From Phoenix dactylifera (Eukaryota; Streptophyta; Magnoliopsida; Arecales; Arecaceae): 64,000 nt of DNA. Made by a program: the position numbers and the translations under genes. Positions 24,704-35,956 of the stretch are shown here, piece after piece (positions within the stretch are counted from its first letter, which is position 1; the number at the start of each line of letters is the position of its first letter). Below the pieces are notes generated by a model that did not search any database, was not told the origin of the DNA, and saw only the letters and a list, made by a program, of their open reading frames with translations. Location of the stretch: contig NW_024067680.1 of assembly GCF_009389715.1 (NCBI RefSeq), positions 496,001-560,000 on the forward strand, written 5' to 3'.

Positions 24704-26584
24704 TGTGGAGTGATCGATTAAAACCCCGTTTGATTTTGATGAGCTCAAAGCATTTGAGTATATCTTGTGATTACTAATGAATTCGATTGAGTGTTTCAGT
24801 GAAAATCCTGTCCAAGTGTCTCTAGACTTGGTTCATAGCATTTTGGATAAGTTAAGAAGTCTGCATGAACCAATGTCTGAGATACGAGTCGACTCCCGAG
24901 TTTCACGAGTCGACTCCAAGTGTATCAAGGTCACTGGCACGAGCTCGAGTTGACTCCTGATCAGTACGAGTCGACTCCGACTGAAAACAGACAGAAGAGC
25001 AGTTTTTCAGGTCTGAGATTCGAGTCGACTCCAGTGGAATGCGAGTCGACTCCCAGCGGTACACACAGAAAAAGTCAGAGAGCGTTTTATGGACTCTGAG
25101 ATTCGAGTCGACTCCAGTGGAACGCGAGTCGACTCCCAGCGGTACACAAAGAAAAAGTCAGAGAGCGTTTTATGGACTCTGAGATTCGAGTCGACTCCCG
25201 CAGTACGCGAGTCGACTCCGAGACTGTGCGACCATCGACAGACAGAAGACCATGTTACTGCCTCTGAGATTCGAGTCGACTCCCAGACAGCTCGAGTCGA
25301 CTCCAAGACAAGCTTCACGTCAAAAGGCAGAAGACCAACTTTCGGAAACTGAGAGCCGAGTCGACTCCAAGGAAGTTCGAGTCGACTCCAAGACTGGATG
25401 AGCCAAAAGACAGAGAATCGGGAGTTCGGGCTCTGAGATTCGAGTCGACTCCCAGGACAGTCGAGTCGACTCGAGTGGACAAAATTCAAATTTGGATCCA
25501 CGGACTACAGAGGATGAGCCGACTCCAAAATTGCCAGGTCAGCGCCAGAAGTTGGCGAGTCGACTCCGGGTCAAGACGAGTCGACTCCCAGTCAAGACGG
25601 CAACTTTAATTCAAACTGGGAACAGTTGCCGAGTCGACTCCGGAAAAGCTCGAGTCGACTCCTGCTACAGCCGAGTCGACTCCTGATCGCGCGAGTCGAC
25701 TCCAACCCACCAACGGTCACATTGTCAGGCTGCGCAGAGTGTGCAGAACGGCCAGAAAAAGCAGAGTAACGGCTAGTTTCCGTGGGGGTTGGCTTAAATA
25801 GCCACAGAAGACTGTAGCAAGGTAGAGAACACACATTCCACTCCTAGCATTCAAGTCTTCAAGCTCTCTAAGTGCTCTTCAACGAGAAAAAGGGAAGATC
25901 TGCATTTACTGCTCCACCAACATCTTCCCAGCATTCAAAGCTTCCTCCTCCTGCTTTCAAGTCGATCACTCTTTCAAGAGGAGACCGGAGTTTCAGAAGC
26001 CACACCTCTTCACCATCTTAAAAGCGTTTGAGGGCTTCTAACTCCTTTACGATTATATTGTTTTAAATCTGCTTTTTGAGAAGCTATTTTCTGTTTTCTT
26101 CTATCTCGTGTATTTACTTGATTCAATCGGGGGATTGAATCAAGGGGATTAAGGTTGGTTGGTGAGCCGGTTTAAAACCAACGAGTGTAAGGGTTTGATT
26201 GTGAGCCCGGAAAAACAATCGGGGTTGGTTCTAGTCGGTGAGCCTGGAAAAACCGACCGAGTTCGTTGTGAGCTCGTAAAACAACAAGTTCGGTTGTGAG
26301 CTTGCAAAACAACCGGCTGTAATCCAAGGGGGTTATAGTGAAATTCCCAAGTGAGACTTGGGGAGTGGACGTAGGAGCAAGGGTTAGCTCCGAACCACTA
26401 TAAAACTTTGTGTTTGTAGTGCATTGTCTCTCATCTTCTTCCCCACACATTACTCACAGCACTTAGCTTTAATTAAATAACTGGCTATAGTATTTAGTTA
26501 ATCATCCACAAAGTTTTAATTAGCTAAGTTAATTTAAAAACCCAATTCACCCCCCGCCCTCTTGGGTTGTCTATCTGGGCAACA
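24704..26584 (+). mobile_element. Solo LTR, probably Ty1/copia SIRE/Maximus-like
   Basis: Starts TGTGGAGTGATCG and ends CTATCTGGGCAACA, with a perfect 5-bp target duplication catca (24699-24703 and 26585-26589). Host flank on both sides aligns with the uninterrupted flank of S-RLK copy 5 near 61907-61960, confirming the insertion. Upstream two-fifths is a palindrome array (24886-25701), followed by a TATA-like GGCTTAAATAGCC (25792) and a C-rich 3' end (CACCCCCCGCCCTCTTGGG) as in SIRE-type copia LTRs. No internal domain remains. Copia assignment is by these compositional hallmarks only. Confidence 0.72.
24886..25701. repeat. Array of 21 perfect GAGTCGACTC palindromes
   Basis: The 10-bp palindrome GAGTCGACTC occurs 21 times exactly, with further near matches (GAGTTGACTC, GAGCCGACTC). 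In the middle (25022-25472) palindromes come in pairs 21 bp apart, and the pair recurs every 83-85 bp (25022, 25105, 25188, 25273, 25358, 25442). The intervening sequence, including CTCTGAGATTC, is partly conserved. It lies upstream of the LTR TATA-like box, a position suited to a regulatory enhancer array. Confidence 0.92.
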
Positions 26585-26655
26585 CATCAGTTTTCTTTTT
26601 CTTCACAAATCAGTTAATACTCCATGCCAAATCATAGATACTGAAAATTGGTCCT

Positions 26656-26998
26656 TGATAGAGTATGCAACAGTGGTGGAAACACAAGAATATGGAAGAG
26701 AAAATACTTTATATAAGATAATGGAGTAGTACAACTTTTCTTCAAGGAGGAATACAACTTTACTTACAAGCCCTCTCTATCTATCGCTCCTTTCTTTTTT
26801 TTCCCTCAATGCATTCTTCTTCACAATAGCCACATATTTATAGGCACTAGAAGTGATCTTTTAACTTCCCTAATAAATACATCATTATGTAACCTTTTAG
26901 ATTTTTCATATGACCTTTGGATTCTTCATATGACCCTTTGGATTCTGAATATGATCCTTTGAATTCTTCAGCATAATTAAGTTTATCAACTTCCAACA
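26656..26998 (-). repeat. Copia 3' LTR
   Basis: Minus strand TGTTGGAAGTTG...CTCTATCA. Near-identical to 31045-31387 and equal in length (343 bp). Confidence 0.92.
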
Positions 26999-26999
26999 C

Positions 27000-29900
27000 C
27001 CCCCCCCCCTCTTAAACTTAATTGTTCTTTCTTTATCATACCAAGAGAACTTTTAAACTTGATGAAGAGGTCTACTTTCAAAGGTTTAGTGAATATATCA
27101 GCCACTTGATCTTGTGTCTTCACATATAGTAGCTCTACCTCTTTATTCTTCACATGTTCCCGGATTGAATGAAAACGAATATCAATATGTTTGCTTCTTT
27201 GATGATACACCGAATGATTTCCTAATGCAATGGCTGATTTGCTATCAATGTTTATCTTAGTAGGCTTCTTTTGCTCAGAACCAACTTCCTTTAGCAAGTT
27301 TCTTAGCCATATTGCATGTGATACACATGCAGATGCAGCAACATATTCAGCTTCATATGTAGAAAGAGTAACAATAGGTTGCTTCTTTGACATCCATGAA
27401 AATACTGCATTTTTCATAAAAAATGCGAATCCAGAAGTACTCTTACGGTCATCCATGTCTCCAGCCCAATCACTATCTGAGTAACCAACAAGTTCAAAGT
27501 TATTAAAATGAGAATAAAATAGTCCATTGGTAATAGTACCTCGGATGTACCGAAGAATCCTCTTTGCTGCCTTCCATTGCATTGATTTGGGCTCTTCCAT
27601 TAATATGCTGACTAAGCCAACTGCATATAATATGTCCAGCCTTGTATAGGTCATATACCTCAAACTTTCCACTAAGCTTCTGTAGAGAGCAGGGTCAACA
27701 ACCTTTCCTTCATCTTCTTTTGATATTTTTGCTCCACAATCAACGGGGGTGCTTATAGGATTACAATCTTCCATTTTGAATCTCTTCAAGATTTCTTTAG
27801 CATAACCTTCTTGGCATATGAAAAAATCCTTCTTTATGTTGTTTGACTTCCAAACCAAGAAAGTATGTCATGTCTCCCATGTCTGTCATCTCAAATTCCT
27901 TCATCATAGCATGCTTGAATTCTTCAATCATTTGTGGATCGTTACCTGTAAAGATGAGATCATCCACATACAAACAAACAAGTAATATGTTAGAATTTTT
28001 TCTTTCTCATACACAGCATCCTCAGAGGGACATTGCTTGAAGCCGTTTGCTTTGAAGTAGCTATCAATCCTTGAGTTCCAAGCTCTTGGAGCTTGTTTTA
28101 AGCCATAAAGTGCCTTCTTTAGCTTTAAAACCTTCTCTTTGCATTCCTTCTTCACATACCCTTTAGGTTGCTCAACATATACTTCTTCTTCTAATAAGCC
28201 ATTCAAAAAGGCCGACTTCACATCTAGTTGGTAGATTTTCCAATTGTTTTGTGCTGCCAAGAAAAATTACCAGGCAAATTGTCTCCATACGAGCTACGGG
28301 AGCAAATACCTTCTCGTAGTCAGTCCCGGCTTGCTGTTTGTAGCTTTTAGCTACTAAGCGAGCCTTGTATTTTTCTATCTTTCCTTCTACGTTCTTCTTT
28401 ACCTTGTAAACCCATTTCACTCCGATGGGCTCATGGCCTTTTGGAAGAGTGGTAAGCTCCCATGTGTCATTCTTTTGGATTGCTTTCATTTCTTCATCCA
28501 TGGCCGTCTTCCAGTTTTCATTCTTTACTGCTTCTTCAAAAGAGATTACATCCTCATCAGCATATAAACAAATGAGATTAAGAGGTCTTATTACCTCATA
28601 GAGATCTTGAATGCTTCTTGTCTTTCTAGAATCCTCACTTAAAGATGGAGTCTCGTGCTAGGTGAAGAGAGAGGTGAGGAATCTTCATCTTGAGCCTTTT
28701 CATCTTCTTCTTCTTCTTGTACTTCCACCAAGTTGGTGCTCCAATTCCAACTTCCTTCTTCGTTGAACTTCACATCTCGGCTTACAATAGTTTTCTTTGT
28801 CTTTGGATCATAGAGTCTATATGCCTTGGACCTCTGGTCATATCCTATAAAGATGCAAGGATAACTCTTATCATCAAGCTTGCTTCTTCTTTGATCTGGG
28901 ATGTGTGCATAGGCAATACAACCAAATACTCTTAGATGAGATACGTTTGGCTTATAGCCATTCCATGCCTCTTGGGGGGTTCTTCCATCAAGATTCTTTG
29001 TTGGGCAGTGGTTGAGGATGTACACCGCACAATTTATGGCTTCTGCCCAAAACTCTTTTGGCATTTTCTTTGTGTTCTGCGTGCTTCTCACCATGTCAAG
29101 AATGGTTCGATTCTTCCTTTCTACTACACCGTTCTGCTGGGGTGAGTATGCGGCAATTAAGGTCCTTCAAATGCCTTGAGATTTGCAGAATTCTTCGAAC
29201 TTTTTCGAGGTATACTCTCCTTCTCGATCTGATCTCAAAGCTTTGATTTTGCACCCAGTTTGGTTCTCCACAAGAGCTTTGAATTTTTTGAATATCTCCA
29301 GGGCCTCCCATTTCTCCTTCAAGAGATACACCCAAGTTTTCCTGCTAAAGTCATCAATAAATGTTAGAAAATAACGACGACCTCTAAATGAGGCCGGTGT
29401 GATAGGACCACAAATATCCGTATGGATAAGTTGCAAAGGTTTTTTGGTTCGATGAAATGACTCCTTTGGAAAACTTGTTCTTGACTGTTTTCCAATAATA
29501 CATGCTTCACATATTTCTTCACAAGTATTCTCCATGAGAGGTAACCCCTTCACCATCGCCTTTGAGGAGAGGAGCTTCAAAGAGCTAAAGTTCAAATGCC
29601 CGAACCTCAAGTGCCATAGCCACATGTTATTCTTCATGCATGCACTTAAGCACTTTGTATTGATATACTTAATGTTCAACACGAACATTCGGTTCTTGGT
29701 CATAGGTACTTTTGCAATCAACTGATCATGTTTATTCAAGTACAGGCATCCTCCTTTCATGCAAACATTAAAGCCTTTTTCTAATAATTGACCAAGACTT
29801 AAGATATTTGTTTTCATATTAGGCACATAGTAAACATTAGAAATGAACTGTTGAAAACCATCCTTGAGTTGGATTAGGATCTTACCTATCCCCTTCGCTT

Positions 29901-31020
29901 GAATTTTTGAGGCATCTCCAAAAGAAATGTTGCCTTCCACTGTCTCATCTAACTCTTTAAAGACATGTTTGTGCCCACACATATGATTGCTTGCACCGGT
30001 ATCCAAGTACCATTTATTCTCATTGGAGGCTTCTTCTCCCTTCTCTACTAGTAGTAGCACACCATTTTCTCCTTCCTCCTTCCTTGCATAGTTGGCCTTC
30101 TCATGCACTTGGTTATTCTTATTATGGTAACATTCTGAGGAAAAATGACCATATTTGCCACAAATAAAGCATTTAACATTTCTTTTCATACCTTCGTCCT
30201 CCTCTTGGGAAACCTCCTTGCCTTTTTCCGTCTTGAGTGCTTTCTTCATTTGATGGAAATCCTGGGCCTCCTCTTCCTCTGCCACATCCAAAGGAACCTC
30301 ATCCTTGTCCACGGCCTCGTCCATGATGATATCCACGGCTGTAACCATGACCATAGTTTTTATGTTTGTCCTCGTCAGTTGGGCCTTCCTTCTTCTCACT
30401 GATGGTGAGCTTGCTTTTCAGGGCTTGCTCCAAAGGTTCTTCTTTTCGCAACAAGATCCTCTGCTCATGGGACTTGTAGAGAACCCATTGAGTCATCAAC
30501 TGTCATAGTATCCATATGTTTGGACTCTTCAATTGCTATCACAACATTGTCAAACTTTTGATCCAAGGATCTTAGGATCTTCTCCACCACACGCTTGTCC
30601 TCTATATTCTCACCATTTCTCCTCATTTGGTTTACAATAGATAGAGCCTTTGTGAAGTAATCCGAGATGGATTCTCCTTCCTTCATCTTCAAAGTCTCGA
30701 ACTCGTCTCTCAATATTTGGAGGCGCACCTTCTTCACTTTCTCAACACCCTTATGGGCTTTCTCGAGGATCTCCCATGCTTGCTTTGAGTTGGTAGCACC
30801 AGCAATCTTCTCAAAGCGGCTTCATCTAAGCCTTGATAAATGAAGTAGAGAGCCTTCTTATCTTTCTTCAAAAGTCTCTCGTTATTGTGCTCTATCTCCG
30901 TCTTCTTCATAGCCTTTTTCGACTATGTCCTAAATATCTTGAGATCCAAGTAACACCTTCATTTGGATACTCCAATTCTCATAGTTGGTATTGGTGAGAC
31001 GAGGAATAGGAAGCACCCCG
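27000..31020 (-). pseudogene. Copia gag-pol polyprotein, multiply disrupted
   Basis: From the gene's 5' end (high coordinates): degenerate gag including NYENWSIQMKVLLG (about 30950) and the UBN2-type [20 protein letters not shown]; zinc knuckle CFICGKYGHFSSEC (about 30130-30175); protease WYLDTGASNHMCG (about 29980-30020); GAG-pre-integrase LWHLRFGHLNF; integrase core IHTDICGP...FIDDFSRKTWVY; reverse transcriptase (GVKWVYKVK, YQLDVKSAFLNG, ALYGLKQAPRAW); RNase H (YSDSDWAGDMDDRKSTSG, STYEAEYVAAS, VADIFTKPL). Breaks: stops and shifts in gag, an in-frame TGA after KSQGI (29167) where integrase continues in the same frame, further shifts within RT near 28270, and one just before the YVDD catalytic motif near 27990. 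Not autonomous. Confidence 0.93.
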
Positions 31021-31029
31021 GTAGCCAAA

Positions 31030-31041
31030 GCTCTGATACCA
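31030..31041 (-). promoter_or_regulatory. Copia primer-binding site (initiator tRNA-Met)
   Basis: Minus strand TGGTATCAGAGC three bases inside the 5' LTR, complementary to the 3' end of initiator tRNA-Met. Confidence 0.9.
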
Positions 31042-31044
31042 CTT

Positions 31045-31387
31045 TGATAGAGTATGCAATGGTGGTGGAAACACAAGAATATGGAGAGAAAAATACTTTA
31101 TATAAGATAATGGAGTAGTACAACTTTTCTTCAAGGAGGAATACAACTTTACTTACAAGCCCTCTCTATCTTTCGCTCCTTTCTTTTTTTTCCCTCAATG
31201 CATTCTTCTTCAAAATAGCCACATATTTATAGGCACTAGAAGTGATCTTTTAACTTCCCTAATAAATACATCATTATGTAACCTTTTAGATTTTTCATAT
31301 GACCCTTGGATTCTTCATATGACCCTTTGGATTCTGAATATGATCCTTTGAATTCTTCAGCATAATTAAGTTTATCAACTTCCAACA
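31045..31387 (-). repeat. Copia 5' LTR
   Basis: Upstream LTR for the minus-strand element. Differences from the other LTR cluster near ATGCAACAG/ATGCAATGG and GGAAGAGAAAA/GGAGAGAAAAA, plus three single substitutions. Confidence 0.92.
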
Positions 31388-32635
31388 GTCCTCCCACAAG
31401 TTGTCAGTCTGAGTTTGCTACATCTAGAAGCTCCGATCTATGAATAGGATGAGAATTGACCCGCAGCCAATCAATTAGAAGGTGGTATGATTGATATCAT
31501 GGAATCTCTGCATTCTATCATGAAAATACTGAATGATGTATGGACTAAAAAATAGTTAGAAATACTGACAAGAAATTTTCATGAGACTGATAAATCAAAC
31601 AAGAAGTAGAACAGTTAAGCAATATGAAATCTTTACCCCAACTTTATTAGTCATTCTATTTCACATGAATGAAGCTAGATATTAGAGAATCTAGAGGGTC
31701 TACCTTTGCCATGGTAATGGTTAAACTACTTGCAGAAAGTATCTCGAGATTTTGCATGGAGGAAGATCTAGGTTTCTCTCTGCAATAAAAGCGGCTGACT
31801 TGGTGTGCAATATATTATGGCCTCGTTTCCCAGCATGAGAACAACAGATGACTTGGTTGGTTGATCATTTGGACGGTCCTGAACACACAAGAGCCCAACA
31901 TGTATGCATCTGAGCACTTCATCATGCACACGACTCCATATAGATGGGTCTGCACAAGATCCTTTGCATTGCCTTCGTTCCATAGTTTCCATGCCAGAAT
32001 CATTTAAAATACAAGATCAATTTGGAATCTCATGTCTGAACGTCATTAAACATAAAAAACAACATTGTTGTTCACAAACAAGCGAAGAATTGTCATCGGG
32101 AGACAGAAAGCTACTTTCACTTGCATAAGCTAGCAGACTGGGAGAGTCCATAGTCAGGATGAAAGCCACTGTTCCTTGAACTGCTCACAATCTCTAAGAT
32201 CAACACTCCAAAGCTATAGACATCAGATTTCATAGAAAAGAGCACTCCCATTGCACATTCAGCCGACATATAGCCACTGCATAAATGTGCAGATTTAATA
32301 AGAAACTGAATTCAAAAGAGACTTCAAATGAAGCATGCCCAAGAATTTGTTGAGATTTGTTTCTCAATGAACTTTGAAGGGATAAGAAAAAAGGAAACAA
32401 AAAAAATGAAATATGGCCACCCATCTTTTTACATCAGAAACAGGTGGGGGCAGGCGGGATCTATACGTAGGTTGTGAGGACTCGTGTGGGCGTGTGTTTT
32501 AAGCCCTGTTTGGGAGAGCTGTTGGAAGTAGAGCTATCTGAAGTAGAGCTGTTATAAAAAGTTGTTTGCTGTTGGTAACTACATTCGTAAAGTGCTGTGA
32601 TACTTTGTTTTGTGTTTGGTAAACAAACTGAGAAA

Positions 32636-33733
32636 CACTACAAAAGAAGGAAGAACTCCCGACGCTTTTTTTGTCTCCACCGACGCTTATAAGCGTCGGC
32701 GAATTCCCAGCCCACGCTTCGCAAAAGCGTGGGTCCAAACGTCGGGCAGGTGGGCGTGGGTCCGGTTTTTGCCGAGGCTTTCTCTTAGCGTCGGCAAAAA
32801 CAGGACTTTCCCGACGCTAATGAAAGCGTCGGGAAAATACTCAACGCCGACGCTTATAAGCGTCGGCGTTAGCAACCTGTTTTTTTAAAAAAAAATTAAA
32901 ACAGAAAGAGGGGAACCAGGCCATGGCCGCCATGGACGACGGCGAAACCCTTCCTCGTATAGCCCTGGCAAAAATCTTCCGCCATGGACGACGGCAATGG
33001 GCGACATGGGACATCATGGTATGGCGCCCATGGGCGATATGGGACAAGGCATGGGCGATATGGGACACGGGATGGACGACATGCACATGACTTTCTCCTG
33101 GGGCAAGAACGCCTAGATCCTCTTCTCTGGTTGGCCGGGCGATAGGGGCGGCATATATGCCCTTGCGCTCATCGTCGTCTTCGTTCTCGCAGTCCTCCTC
33201 GAGTGGTTCAACTACAGCCGGGTGATCAGCCCTCGATGGAGCCGTGTGGTGGCTGGGCTGGTTCAGACGGCGATCCGGAGGAGCCCTCGAGTGCCCCTGC
33301 TTCGAAGCCCAGGCGGCGGCGGATTAAAAGAAATTAGGGGAGAACGGGTGGGGTCTCCAGCGTGGGATTAAAGAAGAACGGCGGATGGTGGGTGGGCGGA
33401 TGGAGCGGCAGAAAAAGGAGGGATCGGCGGGAGCGGCTGGGTGAAGAAGGAGGGACCTCCGACGACGCTTTAAAGCGTCGTCGTCTCTAAGATCGGGGGA
33501 GCGGCTGGGTGAAGGAGGGATCGGGGGAGTTGGGCCCCTTTTGGCCTCCGACGACGCTTTAAAGCGTCGTCGTATCTTTTGGCCTGCGACGACGCTTTAA
33601 AGCGTCGTCGTATCCAAATTTCACCCGACGCTAAAACAAAGCGTCGTCGAGTTTCGACCCCGCTCGGTTTTCGCCGACGCTTTTTGATAGCGTCGGCGGG
33701 GAAGAGTCGGCAAAACCATAATTTTTTGTAGTG
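32636..33733 (+). mobile_element. CACTA transposon C (non-autonomous)
   Basis: Starts CACTACAAAAGAAGG and ends ATTTTTTGTAGTG, with aaa on each side. Subterminal CCGACGC/GCGTCGG palindromes at 32660-32870 and 33450-33715, the latter including three copies of GACGACGCTTTAAAGCGTCG. At 1.1 kb it is the smallest intact member here. It carries a copper-transporter gene fragment. Confidence 0.88.
32997..33326 (+). pseudogene. Captured COPT/Ctr copper transporter gene fragment with nonsense codon
   Basis: The frame from ATG at 32997 gives a Met/His/Asp-rich N-terminus with repeated MGDMG units, MDDMHMTFSWGKNA, TAG at 33114-33116, then ILFSGWPG and GIYALALIVVFVLAVLLEWF. Methionine motifs, the FSWGK segment, ILFSGWPG and the first hydrophobic span are hallmarks of plant COPT transporters, which take up Cu(I) through a trimeric pore. 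The stop falls where family members normally have an acidic or polar residue. The second and third membrane spans (MXXXM, GXXXG) are missing. About 110 codons remain of a protein usually near 150 residues, so it is a non-functional captured piece. Confidence 0.85.
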
Positions 33734-33920
33734 AAAGTACTTTTGTATGACAAAATTACCATAAAGGACATTGCATAGTATTATACAAACAGAACATAAT
33801 AAAACATAACATAAATTAATACATAAATATACGATATAGTATAATATTATTGTAATATAAAATAATATTATGTTAATATAGCATAATAGTAATATAATTA
33901 TTAGAGTAAATTATATTTGG

Positions 33921-34575
33921 TAATATAACATAATATTAAATTATTTAACATAACATATTAATGTATTATGATATAATGTAATATATATTATATTATAGTA
34001 TAATACAATAATAAAAGTATAAAATATTATAATTATTAGTATAAATTAATTTCTCATAATATAACATAATATTAAATTATTTAAAATAACATATTAATGT
34101 ATTATAATGTAATGTAATATAATATAATATTATAGTATAATACAATAATAAAAGTATAAAATATTATAATTATTAGTATAAATTAATTTTCCATAATATA
34201 ACATAATATTAAATTATTTAAAATAACATATTAATGTATTATAATGTAATGTAATATAATATAATATTTATAGTATAATACAATAATAAAGGTATAAAAT
34301 ATTATAATTATTAGTATAAATTAATTTTCCATAATATAACATAATATTAAATTATTTAACATAACATATTAATGTATTATGATATAATATAATATGATAT
34401 TATATTTATAGTATAATACAAAAATAAAGGTATAAAATATTATAATTATTAGTATAAATTAATTTTTCATAATATACATAATATTAAATTATTTAACATA
34501 ACATATTAATGTATTATGATATAATATAATATGATATTATATTTATAGTATAATACAAAAATAAAGGTATAAAAT
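33921..34575. repeat. AT-rich tandem repeat, period about 138 bp
   Basis: The phrase TAATATAACATAATATTAAA restarts near 33921, 34057, 34196, 34331 and 34469, giving nearly five units of 135-140 bp. Units share the order ATAACATATTAATGTATTA, TATAGTATAATACAA, TAAAATATTATAATTATTAG. G+C is very low. Confidence 0.85.
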
Positions 34576-35956
34576 ATTAAAAAAATAATAGATTGATTTT
34601 GGAAGGTACGGAAATGGATTAAAATTTTTTCTTCTAAAATGTGGTTCAAGAGATGTATACAAAAATTGAAAAGAAAAATATCTTTTCTTACGGAAGGGAG
34701 TCTGACGGTTAGGGTTCTTGGCTCCAGCAGATTTTAGGTTTATAAAAGGACAAGCTATGTAATTATTATATTTTAATATGGGCATTTTTGTCAAAAATAA
34801 CAGCCTTTCCTAAAAAAGCTGAAACAGGTTCCTCCCAAAAGCTCCAAATTGGAGCTTCCTCCCAAAAGCTGTTTTCAGCTTTCCGCAAAAGCTGAAACAG
34901 CTTTTTGAAAAATTTACCAAATACAGTTTTTCATCTAAAAGTACTTTTGGAGGGCCAGAAAGCATCGGTTATTTGCTGTATAAATCTTGGGTACTTATAC
35001 AAGATGAAGGAACCCAAATAATAACTTTCGATAAGCCATTTTGGGTGAGATCCTGGGTTGTTACAAATGATATCAGAGCGGATCCGGCCCATAACCTATG
35101 TGGAGTAGGAGACACTGCAGCACAGATCTATTGGAGCTAACCACGGGCTGATCGTGGTGTTTGTTATTAGATTCGAATGGATTTGAACCCTTAGTCTGAC
35201 GAGGACGTTAGGACTTGAACGGGGGAAGTATGTGAGGACCCGTGCGGACGTGTGTTTAGTGCCACATCGGTTATTTGCTAAGTAGATCTTGAGTACTTAT
35301 ACAGGATCAAGAACCCAAATAATACCTTCCGGTTAGCCATTTTGGGTGAGGTCCTGGGTTGTTACATAGGTTATGCATGCAAAAGATCTCTTCATTATAT
35401 TTGTTAGAAATTTTAAATAAGCATTGGAGTGCTTAGAATACTCACTATGTTCCAGCAACATGATTAGTAATTGCTTCATTCTGGTCGCCACCAAAGATCC
35501 ACTACAAGAAAATCAGGCATTGCCGATGCATTTCATTGTATATACCGATGCGTATAAGCATCGGTAGTTTTATTCCTGACACTTTCTAAAACGTTGCAAA
35601 AGCATTGGCAATGTAAGCATCAAAAATCAACTTGCCAATGCTTGTTGAAAGCGTCGCCAATTGCCGACGCTTAAAAGCGTCGGTAATGCATCTTTTAACA
35701 ATGCTATAAAGCGTCGTAAGAATTAATTTTTTTTTATAAAAAAATATTTTAAAAAAAATTAAAACTCTTTATACATTTACCAAACACATACACAACAAAA
35801 GTCATATAAATACATATATCACAATCAAACGAATCATTCGAAATATTCATATTGTCAAATATGATTATATTTACATTGCCAATTTACATTTACAATATAC
35901 CAAAAACATAAAAAATATATATATAAAATTTTTAAATAAATAGTCTAAGAGCTATC

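Larger units (their letters stand above)
26656..31387 (-). mobile_element. Ty1/copia LTR retrotransposon (complete structure, coding broken)
   Basis: Two 343-bp LTRs (26656-26998 and 31045-31387) bracket a minus-strand gag-pol region. The perfect target duplication gtcct flanks the element (26651-26655, 31388-31392). The primer-binding site TGGTATCAGAGC is at 31030-31041 on the minus strand, and the polypurine tract appears on the plus strand as the C-run at 26997-27009. The LTRs differ at fewer than ten positions, indicating a recent insertion. Domain order gag, protease, integrase, RT, RNase H is that of copia. It sits in the 3' flank of S-RLK copy 3. Confidence 0.95.
32502..34963. mobile_element. 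Unclassified AT-rich insert inside the TRIM-A 5' LTR
   Basis: About 1.36 kb once the nested CACTA is removed. The left end reads GCCCTGTTTGGGAGAGCTG and the right end, reverse complemented, GGCCCTCCAAAAGTACTTTT. Subterminal zones are rich in AAAAGCTG/CAGCTTTT phrases (about 34810-34910). This recalls non-autonomous DNA transposons with a CCCTGTTTGG-type terminus, but clean inverted repeats and a target duplication cannot be established. The interior is an AT-rich tandem array (33921-34575). Confidence 0.5.
32473..35366 (+). mobile_element. TRIM-A element split by a nested insertion
   Basis: The 5' LTR begins TGTGAGGACTCGTGTGGGCG at 32473 and is interrupted after about 32501. It resumes at about 34964 with CATCGGTTATTTGCTG and ends GTTACA at 35065, followed by TGATATCAGAGCGGATCC, a one-base variant of the PBS. 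The 3' LTR is 35231-35366. A perfect target duplication, taggt, flanks the whole element (32468-32472 and 35367-35371), proving that both halves belong to one insertion. It sits in an intron of S-RLK copy 3. Confidence 0.88.
31692..35499 (-). pseudogene. G-type lectin S-receptor-like kinase, copy 3 (disrupted pseudogene)
   Basis: Three C-terminal kinase exons can be matched to copy 4. Exon 7 (about 31692-31994) reads [13 protein letters not shown] then shifts frame to [20 protein letters not shown]; its acceptor CAG has become CTG (31995-31997). Exon 6 (about 32127-32277) reads [20 protein letters not shown] and [15 protein letters not shown], with APE changed to SAEC, then a one-base insertion. 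The next intron holds a TRIM insertion (32473-35366). Exon 5 restarts at about 35439-35499 (FGGDQNEAITNHVAGT) and is cut by CACTA D at 35500. The ectodomain and first kinase exons are gone. Confidence 0.87.

Noticed and set aside
24886..25701. CRISPR-like array or cloning-vector SalI polylinker
   Set aside because: The repeat is only 10 bp and palindromic, spacers are partly conserved and irregular, no cas genes exist, and it lies inside an LTR with a perfect host target duplication, so it is neither CRISPR nor vector.
29500..30500. Plus-strand frames such as 30145-30402
   Set aside because: Shadows of the minus-strand copia gag-pol.
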